Shown here: in pieces, positions 8,429 through 14,473 of the stretch | How the letters are laid out: each line of letters begins with the position of its first letter | How positions within the stretch are numbered: the stretch's first letter is position 1 | Source of the DNA: Pelagerythrobacter sp041912895 | GTDB taxonomy: Bacteria > Pseudomonadota > Alphaproteobacteria > Sphingomonadales > Sphingomonadaceae | Length of the DNA stretch: 64,000 nucleotides | Assembly: GCF_041912895.1 (NCBI RefSeq) | Contig: NZ_JAYSGI010000005.1 | Location: 62,001 to 126,000, forward strand | Reading direction: 5' to 3' | Notes under the pieces: generated by a model | Databases searched by the model: none | What the model was told of the DNA's origin: nothing | Seen by the model: only the letters and a program-made list of their open reading frames with translations | Position numbers and translations under genes: made by a program

Positions 8429-8832
8429 GCGGCGAGCCGCATGGCGATGAGGCCGATGTAGAGCGCGGTTAGTCCCGCGAGGAGCGAGATCAGCGCGTAG
8501 CTGACGGCGAGGGCGGGCTGCCCGCGTTCGATCAGCAGCATCAGCTCGAGGCTGAAGGCGGAAAAAGTGGTGAACCCGCCGAGCAGGCCGACGCCGATGA
8601 GCAGCCGCCATTGCTCGCCACCCTGACCGTGCCGCGCGAGCCAGCCTGCGAGCAGGCCCATCGCGCAGCTCCCGATCACGTTGACGGCGAGCGTCGCCCA
8701 CGGGAACGCGGCCACGGCCTGCGGGCCGAGCACATGGGTCAGCATGCGCCCGGTCTGGTAACGCAGCAGCGCGCCCGCGCCGCCGCCGGCGAAGACGTAG
8801 AGGCTGGCCGCGATCGGTGATACGGTGGTCAT
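8425..8832 (-). CDS. crcB: Fluoride ion channel CrcB/Fluc
   Basis: This 135-residue four-helix membrane protein belongs to the Fluc family, which exports fluoride as a dual-topology dimer. Family hallmarks are GGGAGALLRYQTG near the N terminus, TLAVNVIGSCAMG, and GGFTTFSAFSLE, whose Thr and Phe residues line the fluoride path and the central sodium site. It heads a five-gene minus-strand string, with its stop overlapping the start of the pseudouridine synthase. I looked for a fluoride (crcB) riboswitch in the bases upstream of 8832 and did not recognise one. The 205-bp gap to rpsU holds divergent regulatory DNA. Confidence 0.94.
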   Translation of the reverse strand: MTTVSPIAASLYVFAGGGAGALLRYQTGRMLTHVLGPQAVAAFPWATLAVNVIGSCAMGLLAGWLARHGQGGEQWRLLIGVGLLGGFTTFSAFSLELMLLIERGQPALAVSYALISLLAGLTALYIGLIAMRLAA

Positions 8833-8895
8833 CCGCAGGCCCTTAGACGGCAAACGCGCCCGCGTCATCCCGCGCGAGCGAGGGCCGATCATCGC

Positions 8896-8924
8896 TTGCC
8901 ATCGGTGCCCATTTTGCCTATGTG
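8896..8924 (+). promoter_or_regulatory. Candidate promoter for rpsU
   Basis: TTGCCA (8896-8901) and TATGTG (8919-8924) are spaced by 17 bases and could be -35 and -10 elements reading toward rpsU. The -35 match is good (5 of 6 to TTGACA) but the -10 match is weak, so this is only a candidate. Confidence 0.3.
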
Positions 8925-8937
8925 CGCGGCGTTTCGA

Positions 8938-8967
8938 GCCGATCCGGAACGGATTCGGCGCGTTTTT
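8938..8967 (+). terminator. Hairpin plus T-run in the rpsU leader
   Basis: GCCGATCCG and CGGATTCGGC can pair with a single bulge around a GAA loop, and five T bases follow at 8963-8967. It looks like an intrinsic terminator on the plus strand although no annotated gene ends just before it. It may end a short leader transcript upstream of rpsU or be a chance fold. Confidence 0.35.
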
Positions 8968-9037
8968 CGTTGATTCGTAACTGGCGCTCTCCCGCGCACC
9001 GCGGGCATCGCGCCGTTGCTGTGAGGTGTTTGAATTT

Positions 9038-9244
9038 ATGCAGATCGTCGTTCGCGATAACAATGTCGACCAAGCTCTCCGCGCGCTCAAGAAGAAGCTG
9101 CAGCGCGAGGGCGTGTATCGCGAGATGAAGCTGCGCCGCCACTACGAAAAGCCGAGCGAGAAGCGCGCCCGTGAAAAGGCCGCCGCCGTTCGCCGCGCGC
9201 GCAAGCTCGAGCGCAAGCGGGCGGAGCGCGACGGCGCGAAATAA
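9038..9244 (+). CDS. rpsU: 30S ribosomal protein S21
   Basis: This 68-residue very basic protein is the small-subunit protein bS21. The N-terminal MQIVVRDNNVDQALRALKKK and the later REMKLRRHYEKPSEKR are diagnostic. In many bacteria S21 is the last protein to join the 30S subunit and helps mRNA base-pair with the anti-Shine-Dalgarno region. I chose the ATG at 9038 because the family begins exactly with MQI/MxV; an in-frame ATG four codons earlier has no support. GAGG lies 11 bases upstream. The gene is followed by a perfect intrinsic terminator at 9285-9314, so it seems to be transcribed alone. Confidence 0.97.
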   Translation: MQIVVRDNNVDQALRALKKKLQREGVYREMKLRRHYEKPSEKRAREKAAAVRRARKLERKRAERDGAK

Positions 9245-9284
9245 GCGCTGCCGCGCTTGAAGACATCACAGCGATAAGCCATCA

Positions 9285-9314
9285 GGGCGCGGAGGCCGAC
9301 CTCCGCGCCCTTTT
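9285..9314 (+). terminator. Intrinsic terminator after rpsU
   Basis: GGGCGCGGAGG (9285-9295) and CCTCCGCGCCC (9300-9310) form a perfect 11-bp GC-rich stem with a CCGA tetraloop followed by TTTT. It lies 40 bases after the rpsU stop and just before the FKBP gene, so it separates the two units. Confidence 0.9.
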
Positions 9315-9351
9315 GCATTTTCAGGCTTTTGCATTTCAGGACCGTTTTTCC

Positions 9352-9933
9352 ATGACCGAGATCACCCGCGTGCCGCTCCAGCCCATCGCGAAGGGCAGCC
9401 TGACGAAGCTGTGGCTCGGGGTCGCGGTCGCGGTGCTGCTCGCCGCCGGGCTCGCCTGGGCTGCGGTGCCCAAGGGCGTGTCGGTCGAGGAGTTGCAGGC
9501 GGGCACCGGGCCCAACCCGGCCACGAGCGACGTGGTACTGGTGAACTATACCGGCAAGCTCGCCGACGGCACGGTGTTCGACGAAGGGCAGGCGACTCCG
9601 CTGCCGCTTGAAGGGATGATCCCCGGTTTCGCCGAAGGCGCGGTGAAGATGCAGAAGGGCGGCCGCTATCTGATCGAGATCCCGGCCGAGAAGGGCTATG
9701 GCGAGGAGGCCAAGGTCAACCCGATGACCGGCGAGGTCGCGATCCCCGCCGGCAGCGATCTGGTGTTCGAGGTCGAGCTGCTCGATTTCATGCCGTTCGC
9801 CGAGTTCCAGCAACGCATGCAGGCGATGCAACAGATGATGCAGATGCAGCAGGGCGGCGCGCCGGGCGAGGCCGGCCAGCCGGGCCAGCCGATGCCGCAG
9901 CCCCAACCGATGCCGCCGCAGCCGCAGCAGTAA
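9352..9933 (+). CDS. Membrane-anchored FKBP-type peptidyl-prolyl isomerase
   Basis: This 193-residue protein has a signal-anchor helix at about residues 20-38, then one FKBP domain (about 45-155) that interconverts cis and trans prolyl bonds on the periplasmic side. Domain marks are VLVNYTGKLADGTVFDEG, PLEGMIPGFAEGAVKMQKGG and AEKGYGE. The C-terminal 40 residues are an unusual low-complexity tail made almost only of Gln, Met, Pro and Gly. The ATG at 9352 was chosen because the 13 preceding in-frame codons lie partly in the terminator tail. It stands alone between the rpsU terminator and gatC. Its role is presumably folding of envelope proteins. Confidence 0.92.
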   Translation: MTEITRVPLQPIAKGSLTKLWLGVAVAVLLAAGLAWAAVPKGVSVEELQAGTGPNPATSDVVLVNYTGKLADGTVFDEGQATPLPLEGMIPGFAEGAVKMQKGGRYLIEIPAEKGYGEEAKVNPMTGEVAIPAGSDLVFEVELLDFMPFAEFQQRMQAMQQMMQMQQGGAPGEAGQPGQPMPQPQPMPPQPQQ

Positions 9934-10011
9934 CGCCGCCGCCGCTTGAAGCCCGCCGGGCGCGCTGCTAGCGCGGCGGGGAAATCCACCCCCAGACGAA
10001 GGGCAATCCGC

Positions 10012-10314
10012 ATGTCCGTCGACAAGGCCGCTGTGGCGAAGATCGCCTCGTTGGCGCGTATCAAGATGAACGAAGACGAGCTCGAGCGCATGGCGCCCGA
10101 GCTGTCCAAGATTCTCGGCTGGGTCGAGATGCTCGGCGAAGTCGATTGCAGCGGCGTCGAGCCGATGACCGCCGTCATTCCCAACACGCTGCGCCTGCGC
10201 GACGATGTGATCGACGCCGATCCGCTGACCGCCGGCGGCAAGCGCGATGCGGTGCTGGCGAACGCGCCCGCGGCCGAACACGGCTTCTTCGGCGTGCCCA
10301 AGGTGATCGAATAA
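10012..10314 (+). CDS. gatC: Asp/Glu-tRNA amidotransferase subunit C
   Basis: This 100-residue protein is the small scaffold subunit of the GatCAB amidotransferase, which converts misacylated Glu-tRNA-Gln and Asp-tRNA-Asn to the correct forms. The N-terminal VDKAAVAKIASLARI and the central LGWVEMLGEVDCSGVEPM are typical, and GatC wraps around GatA. AAGGGC lies seven bases before the ATG. Its TAA shares one base with the gatA ATG. Presence of gatCAB means that tRNA-Gln and/or tRNA-Asn are probably made by the indirect pathway in this organism. Confidence 0.96.
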   Translation: MSVDKAAVAKIASLARIKMNEDELERMAPELSKILGWVEMLGEVDCSGVEPMTAVIPNTLRLRDDVIDADPLTAGGKRDAVLANAPAAEHGFFGVPKVIE

Positions 10315-11795
10315 TGACCGACCTGACAGACCTTGGCGTCAAGGCGATCCGCGACGGGGTCGCGGGCGGCGAGTTCACCGCGCGCGAAGTGGCCGAGGCG
10401 TTCAACGCCGCGGTCGCGGGTGCGGGCGAGCTCAACGCCTTCATCGTCGCCACGCCCGATCATGCGCTCGCCGCAGCCGATGCGGTCGATGCCGACCGTG
10501 CGGCGGGCAAGCCGCTGGGCGCGATGGCCGGCGTGCCGATCGGCATGAAGGACCTGTTCGCGACGAAGGGCGTGCAGACGACCGCCGCGAGCCACATCCT
10601 CGAAGGCTTCACACCCGAATACGAAAGCACCGTTTCGCACAACCTGTGGAGCGCGGGCGCGGGGATGCTGGGCAAGCTCAACCTCGACCAGTTCGCGATG
10701 GGCTCGTCCAACGAAACGAGCTTCTTCGGCAACGTCAATTCGCCCTGGCGCAAGCAGGGCAGCAATGCCGCGCTGGCACCGGGTGGTTCCTCGGGCGGAT
10801 CGTCGGCGGCGGTATCGGCGCGTATCGCGCCCGCCGCGACCGGGACCGACACCGGCGGATCGATCCGCCAGCCTGCCGCCTTCACCGGCATCAGCGGGAT
10901 TAAGCCGACCTACGGGCGCTGCTCCCGCTGGGGCGTGGTCGCCTTCGCCAGCAGTCTCGATCAGGCCGGGCCGATGGCCCGCAGCGTGGACGACTGCGCG
11001 ATCATGCTCGGCGCGATGGCCGGGTTCGACGCCAAGGATTCGACCAGCCTCGACCTGCCGGTGCCCGACTGGGCCGGATCGCTCGACGCGAACCTCGCGG
11101 GCAAGAAGGTCGGCATTCCGCGCGAATACCGGATGGAGGGGACCGATCCCGAAATCCTCGACAGCTGGGAACGCGGCAAGGCATGGCTGCGCGACGCGGG
11201 CGCCGAAGTGGTCGACATCGCGCTGCCGCACACGAAATACGCGCTGCCCGCCTATTACATCATCGCGCCCGCCGAAGCCTCCAGCAACCTCGCCCGCTAC
11301 GACGGCGTGCGGTACGGGCTGCGTGATCTGCCGGACGGGGCGGGCTTGCAGGACATGTACGCCGCGACCCGCGCCGAAGGGTTCGGCGACGAGGTCAAGC
11401 GCCGCATCCTGATCGGCACCTACGTGCTCTCGGCGGGGTTCTACGACGCATACTACAACCAGGCGCAGAAGATCCGCACGCTGATCGCGCGCGATTTCGA
11501 GCAGGCCTGGGCGCAGTGCGACGTGATCCTCGCTCCGACCACGCCCACCGCCAGCTTCCCGCTGGGCGACAAGCTGGACGATCCGCTGGCGATGTATCTG
11601 AACGACGTGTTCGCCGTGCCCGCCAGCCTCGCCGGGCTGCCCGCGATGAGCGTGCCCGCCATGCTCAACGGCGAGGGCCTGCCGCTCGGCCTGCAGCTGA
11701 TCGGCAAGCCGTTCGACGAGCAGGGTGTGCTCAACGCAGGGCTGGCCATCGAGCAGCGCGCCGGGTTCGACGCGCGGCCGGAGAAGTGGTGGTAA
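10314..11795 (+). CDS. gatA: Asp/Glu-tRNA amidotransferase subunit A
   Basis: This 493-residue glutaminase subunit of GatCAB frees ammonia from glutamine for the kinase/amidase site in GatB. It is an amidase-signature enzyme with the Ser-cisSer-Lys triad at Lys79 (GMKD), Ser159 (APGGSSGGSS) and Ser183 (DTGGSIRQP), with the expected spacing. Length matches the family. The start shares a base with the gatC stop. The stop shares one base with a 63-residue membrane microprotein placed before gatB, which is not the standard gatCAB order. Confidence 0.97.
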   Translation: MTDLTDLGVKAIRDGVAGGEFTAREVAEAFNAAVAGAGELNAFIVATPDHALAAADAVDADRAAGKPLGAMAGVPIGMKDLFATKGVQTTAASHILEGFTPEYESTVSHNLWSAGAGMLGKLNLDQFAMGSSNETSFFGNVNSPWRKQGSNAALAPGGSSGGSSAAVSARIAPAATGTDTGGSIRQPAAFTGISGIKPTYGRCSRWGVVAFASSLDQAGPMARSVDDCAIMLGAMAGFDAKDSTSLDLPVPDWAGSLDANLAGKKVGIPREYRMEGTDPEILDSWERGKAWLRDAGAEVVDIALPHTKYALPAYYIIAPAEASSNLARYDGVRYGLRDLPDGAGLQDMYAATRAEGFGDEVKRRILIGTYVLSAGFYDAYYNQAQKIRTLIARDFEQAWAQCDVILAPTTPTASFPLGDKLDDPLAMYLNDVFAVPASLAGLPAMSVPAMLNGEGLPLGLQLIGKPFDEQGVLNAGLAIEQRAGFDARPEKWW

Positions 11796-11986
11796 TGCTG
11801 TTCATGCTGATCCTGTTCGGTTCGCTGATCGCGCTGGTGGGATTCGCATTCTTCCTCTCGCGCAGGATCGAATACGGCGAGGCGCAATTCGGCAAGCAGC
11901 CCGAACGGGCGATAGACACACCGGTAACCCCTGCGCGTCGGCTCGAGCAGGATGACAACAGCAAACGGATCACGGACGATGAGTAA
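11795..11986 (+). CDS. 63-aa single-helix membrane microprotein between gatA and gatB
   Basis: This small frame encodes an N-terminal hydrophobic helix (residues 1-21, MLFMLILFGSLIALVGFAFF) followed by a polar, charged tail that includes LSRRIEYGEAQFGKQPE and ends in DDE. The positive residues right after the helix predict a short N terminus out and the tail in the cytoplasm. Its ATG shares one base with the gatA stop, and its stop lies 8 bp inside gatB, so translation is coupled on both sides. That and the tidy hydrophobic profile support a real gene. I do not recognise a family. It could tether something near the membrane or serve only to couple gatA and gatB translation. Confidence 0.65.
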   Translation: MLFMLILFGSLIALVGFAFFLSRRIEYGEAQFGKQPERAIDTPVTPARRLEQDDNSKRITDDE

Positions 11987-13475
11987 CTACCGCATCCAGG
12001 GCGCGACGGGCGAGTGGGAGGTCGTGATCGGCCTCGAGGTCCATGCGCAGGTGACATCGAACGCCAAGCTGTTTTCTGGCGCCTCGACCGCGTTCGGGGC
12101 GGAGCCGAACACGCAGGTCAGCCTCGTCGATGCGGCGATGCCGGGAATGCTGCCGGTGCCCAACCGCGAGTGCATCCGCCAGGCGGTGCGCACGGGCATG
12201 GCGATCGAGGCCCAGATCAACCGCTGGAGCCGGTTCGACCGCAAGAACTACTTCTACGCCGACCTGCCGCAGGGCTACCAGATTTCGCAGCTCTATCATC
12301 CGCTCGTCGGCGAAGGTTCGCTGGCGATCGAAGCCGACGAAAAGGCCGGGATCGCCGAGGACAAGGTGATCGGCATCGAGCGCATCCACGTCGAGCAGGA
12401 CGCGGGCAAGCTGATGCACGACCAGCACCCGACGATGAGCTACGTCGATCTCAACCGCAGCGGCGTGGCGCTGATGGAGATCGTCAGCCGCCCGGACATG
12501 CGCTCGCCCGCCGAGGCCGGAGCCTATGTGCGCAAGCTGCGCGCGATCCTGCGCTATGTCGGCAGTTGCGACGGCAACATGGAAGAAGGCTCGATGCGCG
12601 CGGACGTGAACGTCAGCGTGCGCAAGCCGGGTGACGAATTCGGCACGCGCACCGAGACGAAGAACGTGAACTCGGTGCGCTTCGTCATGCAGACGATCGA
12701 GCACGAGGCGCGCCGCCAGGTCGACCTGATCGAGGATGGCGGCACGGTGGTGCAGGAAACCCGGCTGTTCGACCCGAACACCGGCACCACCCGTTCGATG
12801 CGCAGCAAGGAAGACGCGCACGACTATCGCTATTTCCCCGATCCCGACCTGCTGCCGCTGGAGCTGGAGGATGCGTTTCTGGAGGAATGCCGCGCCAGCT
12901 TGCCCGAACTGCCCGATGCCAAGCGCGCGCGCTATGTCGGCGAACTGGGCCTGAGCGAATACAACGCGCGCGAGCTGACCGCCGAGGTCGAAACCTTCGC
13001 GCGCTTCGAAACGCTGCTCGCCGCGACAGCAGGCGCGCTGGGCAAGGGCGAGAAGGACGTGGCGACGCAGGTGGCCAACTGGTCGCTCTCGATCGCGCCC
13101 GGCGTGATGAACGCGCTCGGCGACGAGGCGAACCCGGCGCACGCCAGTGCCGAGGCGCAGGCCGCGATCCTGAAGATGCAGGCCGCCGGCGAGATCAGCG
13201 GCGGTCAGGCCAAGGAAATCTTCGAGATCGTCCTCAAGACCGGCCGCGACCCGGCCGAGGTCGCCGAAACCGAAGGCCTCAAGCAGTTGAGCGACACCGG
13301 CGCGATCGAGAGCGTGATCGACGAAGTTCTCGCCGCCAACGCCGACAAGGTCGAGGAATACCGCGGCGGCAAGGACAAGCTGTTCGGCTTCTTCGTCGGC
13401 CAGACGATGAAAGCGCTGAAAGGCAAGGGCAACCCGGCGGTGGTGAACGACCTGCTGAAGGCGAAGCTGGGGTAG
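11979..13475 (+). CDS. gatB: Asp/Glu-tRNA amidotransferase subunit B
   Basis: This 498-residue subunit holds the tRNA-binding and kinase/transamidase site of GatCAB. The N-terminal cradle has VVIGLEVHAQ and the strongly conserved DRKNYFYADLPQGYQISQ, and later the segment DVNVSVRK. Residues about 345-498 form the helical and YqeY/tail domains. I chose the ATG at 11979, which gives MSNYRIQG and sits inside the microprotein end; a start nine codons earlier has no ribosome site. The gene ends the gat operon and converges with the GFA-family gene at 13510. Confidence 0.97.
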   Translation: MSNYRIQGATGEWEVVIGLEVHAQVTSNAKLFSGASTAFGAEPNTQVSLVDAAMPGMLPVPNRECIRQAVRTGMAIEAQINRWSRFDRKNYFYADLPQGYQISQLYHPLVGEGSLAIEADEKAGIAEDKVIGIERIHVEQDAGKLMHDQHPTMSYVDLNRSGVALMEIVSRPDMRSPAEAGAYVRKLRAILRYVGSCDGNMEEGSMRADVNVSVRKPGDEFGTRTETKNVNSVRFVMQTIEHEARRQVDLIEDGGTVVQETRLFDPNTGTTRSMRSKEDAHDYRYFPDPDLLPLELEDAFLEECRASLPELPDAKRARYVGELGLSEYNARELTAEVETFARFETLLAATAGALGKGEKDVATQVANWSLSIAPGVMNALGDEANPAHASAEAQAAILKMQAAGEISGGQAKEIFEIVLKTGRDPAEVAETEGLKQLSDTGAIESVIDEVLAANADKVEEYRGGKDKLFGFFVGQTMKALKGKGNPAVVNDLLKAKLG

Positions 13476-13509
13476 GGCTGAGCCTGCCGCCAACGCCGCG
13501 CGCGCATCG

Positions 13510-13971
13510 TCAGGCGGTTTGCGCCTTGGCGAACGCCGCGATCATTTCCTCGTAATCTTCCATCGGCGGAAATTCGGGGTAGCTGCGTTCGGCGGGCGTG
13601 GTCGCCCATGGCAGCTTTTCCGACGTGAAGCTTTCGACGAACGGGACGAACCAGCTTGCATCGTCGAGCATGGTCGCGCGCACGTTGACGAACGGCATCG
13701 TTCCCTGCGGCGGGCGCGTGAACACCCAGCTCATGCAGTACGGACAGTGGAAATGGCGCACCTCGCCATGCAGGCCGCCGATGGCCGGTTCACCCTTCGT
13801 CACGGTGAAGCCGCTTTCGGGAACGGTCACCGTCAGCGAATAGGCGCCTCCGGTCATGCGCTGGCACCCGGTGCAGTGGCACGCGCCGGTGAGCAGAGGC
13901 TCGGCCGAAATCCGGAAACGAAGCTGCCCGCACCGGCAACCGCCGTCGGCAGGGAGGGAAGGCCTGGTCAT
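13510..13971 (-). CDS. GFA-family (CENP-V type) zinc protein
   Basis: This 153-residue protein is in the family named after glutathione-dependent formaldehyde-activating enzyme. It shows the zinc ligands in order: GGCRCG near the N terminus, CHCTGC about 22 residues later, and HCPYC in the second half. Most members are of unproven activity, so a formaldehyde role should not be assumed. The start at 13971 leaves only a few residues before the first Cys pair; an in-frame ATG ten codons earlier is possible but unneeded. It is convergent with gatB and separated from the next minus-strand gene by a strong bidirectional terminator. Confidence 0.88.
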   Translation of the reverse strand: MTRPSLPADGGCRCGQLRFRISAEPLLTGACHCTGCQRMTGGAYSLTVTVPESGFTVTKGEPAIGGLHGEVRHFHCPYCMSWVFTRPPQGTMPFVNVRATMLDDASWFVPFVESFTSEKLPWATTPAERSYPEFPPMEDYEEMIAAFAKAQTA

Positions 13972-14051
13972 GCGGACTCCTGCGATGGTTCGCTTCCGCA
14001 ACGGTTCGATCTGTCAAAAGGCTCCGACACGATCTGCTGGTGCGCGAACGG

Positions 14052-14085
14052 AAAAGGGCCGCCGGATCGCTCCGACGGCCCTTTT
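14052..14085. terminator. Bidirectional intrinsic terminator
   Basis: A 15-base left arm (14052-14066) pairs with a 15-base right arm (14071-14085) with one mismatch around a TCGC loop. The arms start in AAAA and end in TTTT, so a U-tract exists on either strand. It lies 20 bases after the stop of the 14105-14410 gene, which it most likely terminates. Confidence 0.85.
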
Positions 14086-14104
14086 GTTACGCGGGGTGAA
14101 CCGG

Positions 14105-14410
14105 TCAGCCCTGGCGCTGGCCCGTCATCGCCATCGCGCCGAACGCGCCGGCGTTGACCGAGCCGGTCAGCTGGTCGCCGTCCACGGTGGCGGTGCCTTC
14201 CAGCGTCATCGGCATGGGCACGGTCATGTCCATCTTCCAGGTCAGCGTGTTGCCGTCGATCTTGCCGTCCTTGACGTCCATCGAGCCCAGCGTGCCGGCG
14301 TTCTGGCCGGTGAACGTGGTGCCGTCGTCGCTGGGGACCACGGTGAAGGTGCTCTTCTGGTCGCCCATCGGGCTCTTGGTTACGCAGTCGTAGGTGCCGC
14401 CAACAGACAT
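14105..14410 (-). CDS. Small Thr/Gly-rich protein, function unknown
   Basis: This 101-residue protein is not recognised. It is rich in Thr, Gly, Asp and Met with a repeated strand-like pattern (GTTFTGQNAGTLGSMDVKDG, TLTWKMDM, TMTL-like segments), suggesting a small antiparallel beta sheet or lipocalin-like fold. There is no signal peptide or membrane segment. The start at 14410 has GAGGAG six bases upstream, which decides it over an ATG two codons earlier. It has its own terminator at 14052-14085. It is probably monocistronic, since the M16 protease gene upstream ends at 14474. No function is proposed. Confidence 0.7.
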   Translation of the reverse strand: MSVGGTYDCVTKSPMGDQKSTFTVVPSDDGTTFTGQNAGTLGSMDVKDGKIDGNTLTWKMDMTVPMPMTLEGTATVDGDQLTGSVNAGAFGAMAMTGQRQG

Positions 14411-14473
14411 TGTCATCTCCTCGGTTGAAGTCGGGTGCCGCAATCGCGGTTGCTTACACCCATGTCAACAAGC

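Noticed and set aside
8833..9037. Fluoride (crcB) riboswitch upstream of crcB
   Set aside because: I could not see the conserved pseudoknot core near the start at 8832.
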